Shown piece after piece: positions 55,088 to 64,000 of a stretch of DNA of 64,000 nucleotides. The notes beneath the pieces were generated by a model that had not been told where the DNA came from, searched no databases, and saw only the letters and a program-made list of their open reading frames with translations. Origin of the DNA: Bacteroidota bacterium (GTDB lineage Bacteria; Bacteroidota; Bacteroidia; Palsa-948); assembly GCA_003164895.1 (NCBI GenBank), contig PLUL01000051.1:1-64000 (forward strand). The letters are read 5' to 3'. The number at the start of each line of letters is the position of its first letter. The stretch's first letter is position 1. The translations under genes and the position numbers were made by a program.

Positions 55088-56542
55088 TTATTTTACTCCA
55101 AGTTTTGAACCCTCCTGTGCATTTAGGTCATCTCCTTTAGCGCGACCCAAATAAGTCATTGCACAACGGAAACCAATGTAACATTTTGCGGTATCCTGAT
55201 ATTCGTATGTTCTGCTGCTCGTTTGCAAATAGAATCCTACATCTTTCCAAGATCCTCCGCGAATAACTTTTCGTTGGCGAACGGATTGATATTTTTCATC
55301 TTCTCCCGGCTCAGTTGTATAATCCGGATTCAAGTCGTGCGCGAAATCGTAAGCTCCTTCTTCAAATGTGTTGCTTGTCCATTCAGCAGCATTACCAGCC
55401 ATGTTATAAAATCCCCATTCATTTGGTGAATATGAGAAGATATGTACAGTATGAAATCCTCCGTCATCAATATAACTTCCTCGCATCGGTTTAAAGTTTC
55501 CAAGAAAACAACCGCGTGAATTACGAATATAAGGACCACCCCATGGATATGGACTCATTGCTAATCCACCGCGAGCTCCATATTCCCATTCTGCTTCTGT
55601 AGGCAACCGAAAATCATTTACGCTCGCATGTCCTATTTCGGCAAGATAACTATTTAAATATTGGGTTCTCCATACGCAAAAAGCACGGCACTGTTTCCAA
55701 TTCACTCCAACCACTGGATAATCATCGTAAGCTGGATGCCAGAAATAATTATTTGTCATCGGTTCATTAAATGAATATGTAAAATCATGAACCCATGCAA
55801 GAGTGTCAGGGTATACATTAATAATGTCTTTTATAATAAAAACGCTTCGGTCTTTTTTAGGCGCTTTGTTGTCTATCATATAATAACCCAATCCGTCTTT
55901 TGTGCTATCAGCTGCCGGATGACCGGTTCCGTTAGGAAACAATCTGCCTTGTTCATCGGCAGTCATATTCTGTTTGAAACGATTGGTTTTTCTTGCCGCT
56001 TTGTGCAAATCAATACGATAATAAGTGAAATTAAATTTCCGTGTATCAAATTGTTTTTGATTATAAAATCTTTCCTGCTGAGGAAGATACAAATCGCTTA
56101 GTGTAGCTCTTACTGCTTCGTCCTTATCATCGTAGTCAAGTTTTGACTGCCAGATCAAATTATGTCCGCCATCTTCTCGCTCAACACCATATTGATCCAT
56201 TTTATTCCACCACTTTTCCTCATCCTGTGCTCCAAGCAATTCACGGGCAATGGAATCGCGAACCCAGTAAACAAACTGACGGTATTCATTGTTTGAAATT
56301 TCTGTCTGATCCATGTAAAATGCCTGAACAGAAACCATTCTTGCTTTTTGTGTAAAAGCATAAGGAATGTCCTGATCACTTTGTCCCATGTGATAACTTC
56401 CCATAGGGCAATAAAGCATTCCAAAGGGATCCGCATAGAACCAAGGCTCTCTACCTTGTACACCAACAAGTTCTCCGTGATCACCTTGGCTACATGCACT
56501 TAACATGCTTGCCAACAATCCAAAGAAAAGGAACTTTTTCAT
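55088..56542 (-). CDS. gldK: Type IX secretion lipoprotein GldK
   Basis: ATG 56542 gives 484 residues with a lipobox LSAC (Cys17); a slightly longer start at 56563 is possible. The domain is formylglycine-generating-enzyme/sulfatase-modifying-like, as usual for GldK (VSVQAFYMDQTEISNNEYRQF, WEYGARGGLAMSPYPWG, GNAAEWTSNTF, RKVIRGGSWKDVG). It forms the ring with GldN on the periplasmic face of the outer membrane. The gap from porP upstream is 142 bp. Confidence 0.94.
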   Translation of the reverse strand: MKKFLFFGLLASMLSACSQGDHGELVGVQGREPWFYADPFGMLYCPMGSYHMGQSDQDIPYAFTQKARMVSVQAFYMDQTEISNNEYRQFVYWVRDSIARELLGAQDEEKWWNKMDQYGVEREDGGHNLIWQSKLDYDDKDEAVRATLSDLYLPQQERFYNQKQFDTRKFNFTYYRIDLHKAARKTNRFKQNMTADEQGRLFPNGTGHPAADSTKDGLGYYMIDNKAPKKDRSVFIIKDIINVYPDTLAWVHDFTYSFNEPMTNNYFWHPAYDDYPVVGVNWKQCRAFCVWRTQYLNSYLAEIGHASVNDFRLPTEAEWEYGARGGLAMSPYPWGGPYIRNSRGCFLGNFKPMRGSYIDDGGFHTVHIFSYSPNEWGFYNMAGNAAEWTSNTFEEGAYDFAHDLNPDYTTEPGEDEKYQSVRQRKVIRGGSWKDVGFYLQTSSRTYEYQDTAKCYIGFRCAMTYLGRAKGDDLNAQEGSKLGVK

Positions 56543-56684
56543 AGTTTTTATTTTATGTTTCAATTTCCGATTTAATATTAACGAAAGATTCTAAACTTTA
56601 TTTTATTTAACAACTACTCTTTAAAAAATACGATACAAAAGACGACCTGATTTACAAGTCTATTAATTTTAAATAAACATTATC

Positions 56685-57650
56685 TTACCCCTTCAAAAAC
56701 CTAGGATTAATATGACTTTGAGTCTTTGACTTCGGAGTTATTTTAATACAATAGTTCAGCAAAATTTCATGCGTATTACTATGATATGATTTTAAATCGG
56801 ATGTTCCAAGGTCATATGCATAACCAATTTTTAAAGTTGATTTTGCATTCGGACTCCACGCAAATCCCAGCATAGGAACAATAGCATCCTGTAATCGGTA
56901 AGAAACTCCCACCCATAGCATATTGTTCCAAAGTATATTTACATTTGCATCAAATGTTGTAACCGATGCATCACTTTTAACGAGGACTGAAGGTCTTAGC
57001 GTAAGAGCACTCGAAAGAAAAAAATCATATCCCGCCATTATATAATAATGCCTCGCAGCTGTGTAATCCAAATCCTGTGCTTTCAATTGTTGTTGTGGAA
57101 GATGTGAAGCAGAAATTCCAACATATAATTGATTTGTTCTATAGTATAATCCTAATCCAACATCATAAGTCATTTTTGTTATTCCAGCGGCAGGAATTGC
57201 ATTGTCTTGCGCACTCCCATTGTGTCCGTTTGTTCCATCGGGAGCAAGCCAATTATCGGCAAAATGTGTTTGATAAATTCCAGCATCAATTCCAATACCA
57301 AGTTTTCCTTCTGGTCCAACAGAAAGATGATACGAATAAGCACCACGTACCCAAGTGTTATACAAATTACCCAACTGATCATTCATTACCGTAAGACCAA
57401 CTCCTCCGTGCAATGCTTGTATAGGAGCATCTGCACTGAAAAAAATAGTTTTGGGAGCACCCGGAAATCCAACCCATTGTGTTCTATATACAGCGGTTGC
57501 GCAAATCGCACCATTAATTCCAGCGTAACCTGGATTTATTGGTAATTTAATAAACATATTTTGACTGAACTGCGGGTCTTGTTGTGCAATACCATTTATT
57601 AAAAAGCAGAAATTAAAAACTAAAAATAGGGGGATGAACGTTTTTCTCAT
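56685..57650 (-). CDS. porP: PorP/SprF family outer-membrane protein of the T9SS core operon (paralogue 4)
   Basis: The protein has 321 residues with a signal peptide ending GIAQ. The family signature is QDPQFSQNMFIKLPINPGYAG and YRTQWVGFPGAP; the end is NTHEILLNYCIKI. Its place directly before gldKLMN matches the porPKLMN order of Porphyromonas, so this copy is the likely core T9SS component rather than a cargo-specific partner. The signal-peptide codons contain a weak heptamer-like pattern (57602-57629). Confidence 0.88.
   Translation of the reverse strand: MRKTFIPLFLVFNFCFLINGIAQQDPQFSQNMFIKLPINPGYAGINGAICATAVYRTQWVGFPGAPKTIFFSADAPIQALHGGVGLTVMNDQLGNLYNTWVRGAYSYHLSVGPEGKLGIGIDAGIYQTHFADNWLAPDGTNGHNGSAQDNAIPAAGITKMTYDVGLGLYYRTNQLYVGISASHLPQQQLKAQDLDYTAARHYYIMAGYDFFLSSALTLRPSVLVKSDASVTTFDANVNILWNNMLWVGVSYRLQDAIVPMLGFAWSPNAKSTLKIGYAYDLGTSDLKSYHSNTHEILLNYCIKITPKSKTQSHINPRFLKG
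57602..57629. repeat. Weak heptanucleotide pattern in the porP signal peptide
   Basis: On the coding (minus) strand: CTATTTT, TAGTTTT, TAATTTC, TGCTTTT. Units are degenerate and T-rich, so this is much less certain than the others; it encodes FLVFNFCFL. Confidence 0.4.
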
Positions 57651-57851
57651 AGTAACTCTTTAGTTTGTAACGAATAATTATATTGTTAATTACGACTAAT
57701 TTTGTTAACAACTTTTTTTACAACCTCATGCAACCAATTGAATCAGGGCACTAAGGTAGGACTTTAATAAATTCTGTGCAAATATTTATTTATATAATTT
57801 TTTTGTGCCTTTTTTTGCGAAATTTTAAGCGTTTCATAATAAATGTTAATA

Positions 57852-57897
57852 AAATTCCCCTGAAGTTACACGTAATATTTACACTTCAGGGGAATTT
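57852..57897. terminator. Strong hairpin terminator after the type A cargo gene
   Basis: A 15-bp perfect stem (AAATTCCCCTGAAGT and its complement) with a 16-nt loop is A/T-flanked. It lies 16 bp past the stop of the gene at 57914-58909. The rest of the 57651-57913 gap shows no gene. Confidence 0.88.
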
Positions 57898-57913
57898 CTA
57901 ATAAAATAAATAT

Positions 57914-58909
57914 TTACTTAGTTACAATAAACTTACTGGTTAGTTGAGATTTATCAGTTTTAATTGTATAATAATAATTTCCTGAAGAAAGATTTTTAGC
58001 AGAAACTTTAATGTCATGATTTCCTGAAGAAAGATTTTCAGATGACTTTTCAATTACGCGACCTGTTAAATCAAATACTTCAATAGAAACTGTAGAAGGT
58101 TCTTCCAAGCGGTAGCGAAGAGTTGTAAAATCATTTGCAGGATTTGGATAAGCACCCAACAAACTTAGTCCGTTTGAAGAATATTCGTTTACTCCAACGT
58201 TAACATCTCCAACTGCCAAAATACTAATGTCTGTATTACTGCCAAAGACAGTGGGAACATTCATCCACCCTCCAAAACTTGGCACATTTAACCATGAAAG
58301 AGAATCGGTTGTAGAGCAACCCATTTTATTAGAAACAATACCAATAGTATCGCCAGCTGTAGTGGGCAACACAACTGCTGCAAAAAATCCATTTGTTACA
58401 GTTATAGAAGTGGTAAATGTATATGCGGTGAATCCTGTCGTGGTGATGCTGCCAGTAGTTACTGCTGAAGTTGTACCCGATAATGCTTGTGGTTTTCTAG
58501 TGGCAGGATTAATAGAATAAATTTCTCCATAGGTATTTCCGGTTGTACCCGCTTTATGACCAACTCTAACTAATAATTGGCTGATACTGCCGGTGTAGTT
58601 TAAATATTTTTGGGCACATCCGGTTTCTCCATACACGTTATTACCAAAAACATATCCTGAATCAACAACAATAGGTCTTACTATATTAAATGAATATAAC
58701 GCTTGAGTTGAAGCACAAGTGTAGCTGTAAGAAGTAGGTACCAGAGTGGTGGTGGTTAATGGTTGAGGAATATTGCCTGAAAGCGGAAATAGTTGAACGG
58801 TAGAATAAGAAAGCGAACCTAATTCAGTTTTTGATTGAGTTAATTGCGCATTTGCTGTCATAAACAGACAAGAGACAAACAATGCAATGGCAGTGTAAAT
58901 TTTTTTCAT
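57914..58909 (-). CDS. Secreted protein with T9SS type A sorting domain (paralogue A)
   Basis: The protein has 331 residues with a signal peptide ending ANAQ. Residues about 40-245 form a beta-rich domain (SGYVFGNNVYGETGCAQKY, VRVGHKAGTTGN, FFAAVVLPTTAGD). The C-terminal ~80 residues are a T9SS type A sorting domain (LLGAYPNPANDFTTLRYRL ... GNYYYTIKTDKSQLTSKFIVTK). It is exported and probably surface-attached or released. It shares the layout with the gene at 59355-60434. The function is unknown. Confidence 0.85.
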   Translation of the reverse strand: MKKIYTAIALFVSCLFMTANAQLTQSKTELGSLSYSTVQLFPLSGNIPQPLTTTTLVPTSYSYTCASTQALYSFNIVRPIVVDSGYVFGNNVYGETGCAQKYLNYTGSISQLLVRVGHKAGTTGNTYGEIYSINPATRKPQALSGTTSAVTTGSITTTGFTAYTFTTSITVTNGFFAAVVLPTTAGDTIGIVSNKMGCSTTDSLSWLNVPSFGGWMNVPTVFGSNTDISILAVGDVNVGVNEYSSNGLSLLGAYPNPANDFTTLRYRLEEPSTVSIEVFDLTGRVIEKSSENLSSGNHDIKVSAKNLSSGNYYYTIKTDKSQLTSKFIVTK

Positions 58910-58944
58910 AATGATTTTGTTTTTGTGGTTATTGTAGTTAATTT

Positions 58945-59208
58945 TTATTTACCAGATAATTTCATATTTGCTTTTGGAGGAGGTAACTTTTTTTTCTTGC
59001 CCTTTGTTGCTGTTTTAGTTGAACCATTATTAGCTGCGGCAGGAGCAGCAGTTCGTTTGCTTGGAGCACCCGGATCACTCACCGCAATCTGGCTGGGTGT
59101 TGCTGTACTTGCTTTGCTTTGTTTCTCCTGTTGTGCTGGAACGTTGGTTTGCGCAAACAATACTGCTGAAATCAGGAGCAGAAATACCGACGAAACAACT
59201 TTTTTCAC
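58945..59208 (-). CDS. Small secreted Lys/Ala/Pro-rich protein, unknown
   Basis: GTG 59208 starts a signal peptide (MKKVVSSVFLLLISAVLFAQ), 87 residues in all; a longer frame to 59298 is open but lacks a good leader. The mature part is low-complexity (ASTATPSQIAVSDPG, then GKKKKLPPPKANMKLSGK). It lies between the two type A cargo paralogues and may be co-transcribed with the first. Confidence 0.6.
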   Translation of the reverse strand: MKKVVSSVFLLLISAVLFAQTNVPAQQEKQSKASTATPSQIAVSDPGAPSKRTAAPAAANNGSTKTATKGKKKKLPPPKANMKLSGK

Positions 59209-59301
59209 TATGTCTTTTTTATTAACTATTGCTTGGTAGAGAGCAAATGTAAAATAAAATATCGAAAGGCAAATTTTTTCAGTATAATATTTCGTCATAA
59301 A

Positions 59302-59335
59302 AAAAGCCCTTCCGAAATATTCCGAAAGGGCTTTT
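59302..59335. terminator. Terminator between cargo genes
   Basis: A 10-bp stem AAAAGCCCTT/AAGGGCTTTT with a 14-nt loop lies 20 bp past the stop of the gene at 59355; T runs on the minus strand follow. Confidence 0.82.
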
Positions 59336-59354
59336 ATGAAAGAAAAAGATTTTA

Positions 59355-60434
59355 TTATCTCACAACCGTAATTTTGCTTGTCATTTTATTATCTCCAGCA
59401 ATAATAGTATAGAAATACATTCCTGAAGAAAGATTTGATACATCAAGTTTTACGTTATGATTTCCGGCAGATTGTATGCCTTGGCTAAGGTCTGACAATT
59501 TTTTTCCGGCAATATCATATACAGTCAAGTTAACATTTGCTGTCTCTTTCAATGAATAACTAATCATTGTGTTATTGCTTGCAGGGTTAGGATAATTTTG
59601 AAGCGCGGAAATGTTTGAATTAAATTCATTTACTCCAGCGTTTGTTACATTTAAAACTGGATAAACCGCAAGAGCAAGACTTAAACCCCAGTCTGCTTTA
59701 AAGGAAGCCCATGTTCCCGGTGCTGGAGTATACAATTCAAAAGTATGAGTAGAATCCTTAAACTCTGCACCTCTGGTTGTAATCAATCCAGCAGAATCAC
59801 CAGCAGCATCATAAGTAATGGTAAATCCCGCCCAAAAAGTATGGTTCACAGGAATTGAAATGGTGGTAGTGAAGGTCGCGTTTATATTATATATGCCCAT
59901 AGGACCAGATGATGGACCTATGAGGTGTTTTGCAGCAATTGAAGTATCCATAAGTGCAACAGTAACAGGAGTTGCAGTGCCAAGAACCGTTCCTGGTACA
60001 CCTGCATTATCAGCCCAAATAGTAGGAATCCACGATGCATTTCCAGGAGTTGTTCCTAATTTTTTGTCTCCAACCCACATAAGCAAATTGGTGATAGTGC
60101 CACTCGCGTTTGCAACACCATATTGTGAATCAAATTTTTGTGCTTTTGCCATATCTCCGTACTGGTTGTGCCCGGCAAGATAACTGTGTTTAGTAGGAGA
60201 ACAAGTATATAAAGTAGCAGTGTCAACCGATGGGTATGGAAGAATCCTCCCCCAATGAGCAGTGATGGTGTCGCTCACGGTTGACATCGGCTGAACAGAT
60301 GATTGGTTTTTTTCTGCTCCTTGCAAAGCAGATAAATTAATTGGATTACTTTGTGCAGCTCTCTTGTTTTGGGCAAAGCCGTTTGCCACAAAAAGAAAAC
60401 AAGATGCTACAACTAAATAGTAAACTTTTTTCAT
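59355..60434 (-). CDS. Secreted protein with T9SS type A sorting domain (paralogue B)
   Basis: ATG 60434 starts a signal peptide (MKKVYYLVVASCFLFVANGFAQ); 359 residues. The middle resembles paralogue A (SYLAGHNQYGDMAKAQKF, NLLMWVGDKK, FWAGFTITYDAAGDSAGLI). The end is a type A sorting domain (ALQNYPNPASNNTMISYSL ... SGMYFYTIIAGDNKMTSKITVVR). Function unknown; cargo of the T9SS encoded next door is likely. Confidence 0.85.
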   Translation of the reverse strand: MKKVYYLVVASCFLFVANGFAQNKRAAQSNPINLSALQGAEKNQSSVQPMSTVSDTITAHWGRILPYPSVDTATLYTCSPTKHSYLAGHNQYGDMAKAQKFDSQYGVANASGTITNLLMWVGDKKLGTTPGNASWIPTIWADNAGVPGTVLGTATPVTVALMDTSIAAKHLIGPSSGPMGIYNINATFTTTISIPVNHTFWAGFTITYDAAGDSAGLITTRGAEFKDSTHTFELYTPAPGTWASFKADWGLSLALAVYPVLNVTNAGVNEFNSNISALQNYPNPASNNTMISYSLKETANVNLTVYDIAGKKLSDLSQGIQSAGNHNVKLDVSNLSSGMYFYTIIAGDNKMTSKITVVR

Positions 60435-60560
60435 AGTGTGTGTTTTTAAGTTATTGTTTTTTGAATGGTTTGATGGATTAAAAATCAAAAGGTTTAATTT
60501 CGATTTTTTCCAACTAAAAATTTATTGACGACTGCAAATATAAAACATTTTCTAAAACGG

Positions 60561-63443
60561 CTATATCATTTCTTTTTCATACTGCTCAATGGGCGGGCAA
60601 GCGCAAATTAAATTCCTGTCGCCATGCGCATTGTCTATTTTTCCTACTGATGGCCAGAATTTATTTTCACGCACCCATTTTAATGGATACGCTGCCTTTT
60701 CCCTTGAATAAGAATGTTTCCATTCATCGGCAATCAAAACTTTAGCCGTGTGCGGAGCATTTTTCAAAACGTTATCTGCTTTATCTGTTTTTCCTGAAAC
60801 GATCTCATCAATTTCTTTTTTAATTGAAATGAGCGCATCGCAAAATTTGTCAAGTTCTTCTTTCGATTCGCTTTCAGTAGGTTCAACCATTAATGTATCG
60901 TGTACCGGAAACGAAACCGTTGGTGCATGAAAGCCGTAGTCCATCAATCGTTTTGCAATGTCTCCCACCTCTACTCCCGAAGCGCGTTTAATTTCTGCAC
61001 AATCCAAGATCATTTCGTGCGCAACGTGGCCGCTCTTTCCAACATATAAAATTGGAAAATGTTTTTTCAAAATATCCTTCATGTAATTTGCATTGAGGAT
61101 CGCATAGCGGGTTGCATCAGTCACTCCTTTTCCGCCAAGCATTTTTATATACGCGTAAGAAATAAGAAGAATAAGCGCGCTACCAAATGGAGCTGCTGAA
61201 ACAGCTGCCACCGTGTTTGGATTTGCGTTATGAGATTTTAAAAACGGATGCGATGGAAGAAATGGTGCAAGATGCGAAGCCACGCCAATTGGTCCAACTC
61301 CGGGTCCACCTCCTCCGTGAGGAATTGCAAATGTTTTATGAAGATTCAAATGGCAAACATCGGCACCGATAGTGGCTGGACTTGTTAGTCCGACCTGTGC
61401 ATTCATGTTTGCTCCGTCCATGTAAACCTGTCCGCCATTAGCGTGAATTATTTTTGTGATCTCGGTAATTGCTTCTTCAAACACTCCGTGTGTGGAAGGA
61501 TATGTGACCATGAGGCAGGAAAGATTTGCTTTGTGTTTTTCTGCTTTCTCTTTCAGATCATTTACATCCACATTTCCCATCGCATCGCATTTCACAATTA
61601 CGATATCCATTCCAGCCATTGCTGCGCTCGCAGGATTTGTTCCGTGTGCGGAAGAAGGAATTAATACCACTTTTCTGTGAGTATCCCCTTTGCTACGATG
61701 ATACGCCTGGATCACAAGTAGCCCTGCATATTCTCCAGAAGCTCCGCTGTTCGGCTGAAATGAAATGGCAGAAAATCCGGTGATCTCACAAAGGAATTTT
61801 TCAAGTTCGGAAATTACAATCTTGTAACCTTCCGCCTGATCCATCGGAACAAACGGATGAATGTTTGCAAATTCGTTCCAAGTGATCGGATATAATTCTG
61901 CGGCAGCATTTAATTTCATAGTGCAGGAACCCAGAGAGATCATGGAATGTGTAAGCGATAAATCTTTATTCTCCAAACGCTTGATGTAGCGCATCATTTC
62001 CGTTTCCGAATGATAGGAATTAAAAACAGGATGCGTCAAGTATTTTGACTGACGATTGAAAGAAGAATTCTTGATCACACTTTTATTTGTTTCTCCATTC
62101 AATGCAGGAACTGAACTATTTTTTCCAAGGGCTTCAGCAAAAACTTCCACGATTTCTTTTGCATCTTTTCCTGACGTGGTTTCGTCAATGCTGATGGAAA
62201 TGTTTTTTTCGGTATAGGAGAAATTGATTTGTTTCCCTTCAGCGATTGTTTTTATTTTCTGCATCAGAATTTTATCCGCAACAGAAACTGAAATAGTGTC
62301 GAAGAAATTTTTATTCTCGTTCTTCAAGCCAAATTTTTCCAGTTGCTCCGACATTCCGCAGGCGAGATGATGAATCTTCTCAGCGATCGCTTTTACTCCG
62401 TGCGGACCGTGATAAACTCCGTACATGCTTGCCATGATAGCGAGCAATGCCTGTGCAGTGCAAATATTTGAAGTCGCTTTTTCCCTGCGGATGTGTTGCT
62501 CGCGAGTTTGCAACGCCATGCGAAGTGCGGGATTTCCGGATGAATCTACCGACACACCAATGATTCTTCCGGGCAGTAAACGTTTGAAATCTTCTTTCGC
62601 AGCAAAGAATGCTGCATGTGGTCCGCCATATCCCATCGGCACACCAAAGCGCTGAGAATTTCCGAGCACCACATCAGCGCCCCATTCTCCCGGAGGAACG
62701 AGTAAAGTCAAACTCATCAGATCAGCGGCAACAGCTACAAACGCATTTGCAAAATGAATTTTATTTACAAATTCTTTGTAATCGGAAATATTTCCGTTTG
62801 TGTCGGGATATTGAACAAGTGCTCCGAAAATATTTTCTGCTGTGGAAATTTTTGAATGATCCCCAACAACAACTTCGATTCCCAAAAGCAATGCACGTGT
62901 TTTCACCACATCAATTGTCTGAGGGAAACAGGTGGAAGAAACGAAAAAAGTATTTGCCGAAGATTTTGTTTTCGGGCGGGAATTATGAAACAGGATCATC
63001 GCTTCGGCTGCAGCAGTTGCTTCATCCAAAAGAGAAGCGTTTGCAATTGGCAAACCTGTAAGATCAATTACCATCGTTTGGAAATTCAGAAGCGCTTCCA
63101 ATCTTCCCTGTGAAATTTCTGCCTGATAAGGTGTGTAGGCGGTGTACCAACCCGGGTTTTCCAAAATATTCCGCTGAACAACAGGAGGAACGATGCAGTT
63201 ATAATATCCGAGCCCGATATAAGATTTAAAGACTTTGTTTTTAGCAGCAACACTTTTTAATTCCTTCAAGTATTCGTATTCACTCATTCCTTCAGGAATA
63301 TTAAGCGGTTTTTTCAAACGAATGTTTGAGGGAACAGTTTGGTTAATGAGTTCATCAAGCGATGACGCTCCGATCTTCTGAAGCATTGATTTTACATCCT
63401 TGTCCCTGGGTCCGATGTGTCGCGCTGCGAATGATTGATTCAT
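60561..63443 (-). CDS. gcvP: Glycine dehydrogenase (decarboxylating), P-protein
   Basis: The protein has 960 residues, the usual length for the fused P1-P2 homodimer form. The PLP lysine is Lys703 in [18 protein letters not shown]. Other landmarks are FIGLG-type [32 protein letters not shown] and [14 protein letters not shown]. It decarboxylates glycine and passes the aminomethyl group to H-protein (not in this window). It has its own promoter candidate. Confidence 0.97.
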   Translation of the reverse strand: MNQSFAARHIGPRDKDVKSMLQKIGASSLDELINQTVPSNIRLKKPLNIPEGMSEYEYLKELKSVAAKNKVFKSYIGLGYYNCIVPPVVQRNILENPGWYTAYTPYQAEISQGRLEALLNFQTMVIDLTGLPIANASLLDEATAAAEAMILFHNSRPKTKSSANTFFVSSTCFPQTIDVVKTRALLLGIEVVVGDHSKISTAENIFGALVQYPDTNGNISDYKEFVNKIHFANAFVAVAADLMSLTLLVPPGEWGADVVLGNSQRFGVPMGYGGPHAAFFAAKEDFKRLLPGRIIGVSVDSSGNPALRMALQTREQHIRREKATSNICTAQALLAIMASMYGVYHGPHGVKAIAEKIHHLACGMSEQLEKFGLKNENKNFFDTISVSVADKILMQKIKTIAEGKQINFSYTEKNISISIDETTSGKDAKEIVEVFAEALGKNSSVPALNGETNKSVIKNSSFNRQSKYLTHPVFNSYHSETEMMRYIKRLENKDLSLTHSMISLGSCTMKLNAAAELYPITWNEFANIHPFVPMDQAEGYKIVISELEKFLCEITGFSAISFQPNSGASGEYAGLLVIQAYHRSKGDTHRKVVLIPSSAHGTNPASAAMAGMDIVIVKCDAMGNVDVNDLKEKAEKHKANLSCLMVTYPSTHGVFEEAITEITKIIHANGGQVYMDGANMNAQVGLTSPATIGADVCHLNLHKTFAIPHGGGGPGVGPIGVASHLAPFLPSHPFLKSHNANPNTVAAVSAAPFGSALILLISYAYIKMLGGKGVTDATRYAILNANYMKDILKKHFPILYVGKSGHVAHEMILDCAEIKRASGVEVGDIAKRLMDYGFHAPTVSFPVHDTLMVEPTESESKEELDKFCDALISIKKEIDEIVSGKTDKADNVLKNAPHTAKVLIADEWKHSYSREKAAYPLKWVRENKFWPSVGKIDNAHGDRNLICACPPIEQYEKEMI

Positions 63444-63468
63444 AGTTTGGATTCTAAAAATTTAGTGG

Positions 63469-63476
63469 CAAATATA
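63469..63476 (-). promoter_or_regulatory. Candidate -7 box for gcvP
   Basis: The minus strand reads TATATTTG, a perfect TAnnTTTG match 25 bp before the start; the -33 region is weak. No glycine riboswitch fits in this short leader. Confidence 0.5.
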
Positions 63477-63548
63477 AAATAAATGGCAGATAAAATTTAT
63501 GACGGGCGAAAAAACTTAATGGTACATTTAACAAATTATTGCATTGTT

Positions 63549-64000
63549 GTGAACCCAAAAACCCGCAATTTATTTCTTCTGCATTTCATCGTTTTCGTTT
63601 GGGGATGGACGGCTGTGCTCGGGAAAATAATTACGCTTCCGGCTCTGCAAATGATCTGGCTTCGAGTGATGATCTCATTTATTGGAATTTTTGGTTACGC
63701 CTTGTACAAAAAAACTTCTCTCCTCCCATCCCGAAAAATTATTTTACAGCTTCTTGGGATCGGAATAATTGTGGGGTTGCATTGGATCTGTTTTTACAGT
63801 GCCGTGAAAGTCAGCAATGTTTCCGTTACGCTTGCATGTTTTTCTACCGGAACTTTATTTACCTCTTTAATAGAACCTGTTTTTTATAAAAGAAAAGTTT
63901 TGTGGTATGAAATTTTTTTCGGACTCGTGGTGATCGGTGCATTGCTGATGATCTTTAATGTCGAAACAAAATATACGCTGGGAATTCTTCTGGGTATTGG
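63549..64000 (+). CDS. EamA-family transporter, 3' end outside the window
   Basis: At least 150 residues are visible and the frame is still open at the edge. GTG 63549 gives MNPKTRNLFLLHFIVFVWGW, the normal family start; in-frame ATGs at 63483 and 63519 would add an unlikely leader. Four or more hydrophobic helices are seen (FVWGWTAVLGKIITLPALQM, GIIVGLHWICFYSAVKVSN, VIGALLMIF). This is the drug/metabolite exporter superfamily; the substrate is unknown. It is divergent from gcvP. Confidence 0.82.
   Translation, partial: MNPKTRNLFLLHFIVFVWGWTAVLGKIITLPALQMIWLRVMISFIGIFGYALYKKTSLLPSRKIILQLLGIGIIVGLHWICFYSAVKVSNVSVTLACFSTGTLFTSLIEPVFYKRKVLWYEIFFGLVVIGALLMIFNVETKYTLGILLGI

Noticed and set aside
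57651-57913. tRNA or small RNA in the largest gene-free gap
   Set aside because: Only a terminator hairpin at the end of the gap is convincing; no cloverleaf or conserved RNA was seen.
62609-63061. A 150-residue frame antisense to gcvP
   Set aside because: No recognisable domain, Gln/Arg-rich shadow composition, and fully inside a conserved housekeeping gene.
63444-63548. Glycine riboswitch before gcvP
   Set aside because: The leader is only about 25 bp and the gap is shared with a divergent gene; no aptamer-like structure fits.

Overview
The window is a gene-dense, AT-rich stretch of a Bacteroidota chromosome, most likely from a free-living or environmental relative of the Cytophaga/Chitinophaga/Sphingobacteria group. 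The main evidence is a type IX secretion (T9SS) core operon in the order porP-gldK-gldL-gldM-gldN, four PorP/SprF paralogues, both classes of T9SS cargo sorting domain (type A 'PNPA...' tails and CHU_C-like type B tails), B-type succinate dehydrogenase, and TAnnTTTG promoter boxes in place of sigma-70 -10 boxes. No rRNA, tRNA, CRISPR array, transposase, phage gene or replication origin was seen. No gene-free gap exceeds about 300 bases.

Layout. 1-3468 (minus): two adjacent caspase-fold (C14) proteins, one cut by the window edge and one with an N-terminal WD40 propeller. 3568-7446 (plus): a PKD/CHU_C surface protein, a PorP/SprF partner and an amidohydrolase-like protein. 7486-10480: a DUF2142 membrane protein convergent with a LuxE-like acyl-protein synthetase and a lipoprotein. 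10587-17487 (plus): a third PorP/SprF, sdhCAB, a YbjQ protein and a TMTC-like membrane/TPR protein. 17481-25878 (minus): a SlyD-like isomerase, then a giant adhesin with 26 SprB-type repeats in an operon with its own PorP/SprF. 26047-29103 (minus): a small lipoprotein, a deoxyhypusine-synthase-like enzyme and an MltD-type murein transglycosylase. 29321-31595 (plus): an ECF sigma factor and its likely anti-sigma partner. 31596-36150 (minus): an M28 peptidase, cysS, a MORN/YwqK protein and a threonine-dehydrogenase-type SDR. 36232-50525 (plus): trhO, the haem genes hemA, a hemC-hemD fusion and hemB, a glycosyltransferase, rnhB, a lipoprotein, an OmpA/TSP3 protein, a methyltransferase and a flippase. 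50544-57650 (minus): an MBL hydrolase, then gldN, gldM, gldL, gldK and porP. 57914-60434 (minus): two paralogous type A cargo proteins flanking a small basic secreted protein. 60561-63443: gcvP. 63549 to the end: an EamA transporter, partial.

How it fits together: GldK/GldN/GldL/GldM and PorP would form the T9SS motor and outer-membrane ring. The CHU_C proteins would be exported through it and held or displayed with their dedicated PorP/SprF partners, and the type A proteins next to the operon are probable cargo.

The most unusual signal is not a gene. It is a family of short direct repeats whose unit is always 7 bp but whose sequence differs from place to place. At least eight clear tracts and about three weaker ones are scattered through the window, mostly inside the signal-peptide codons of exported proteins. 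Because 7 is not a multiple of 3, losing or gaining one unit would shift the reading frame. Two other repeat-like elements also stand out: a palindromic insert read through in-frame inside the LuxE-like gene, and a structured 85-bp intergenic element inside the hem gene cluster.
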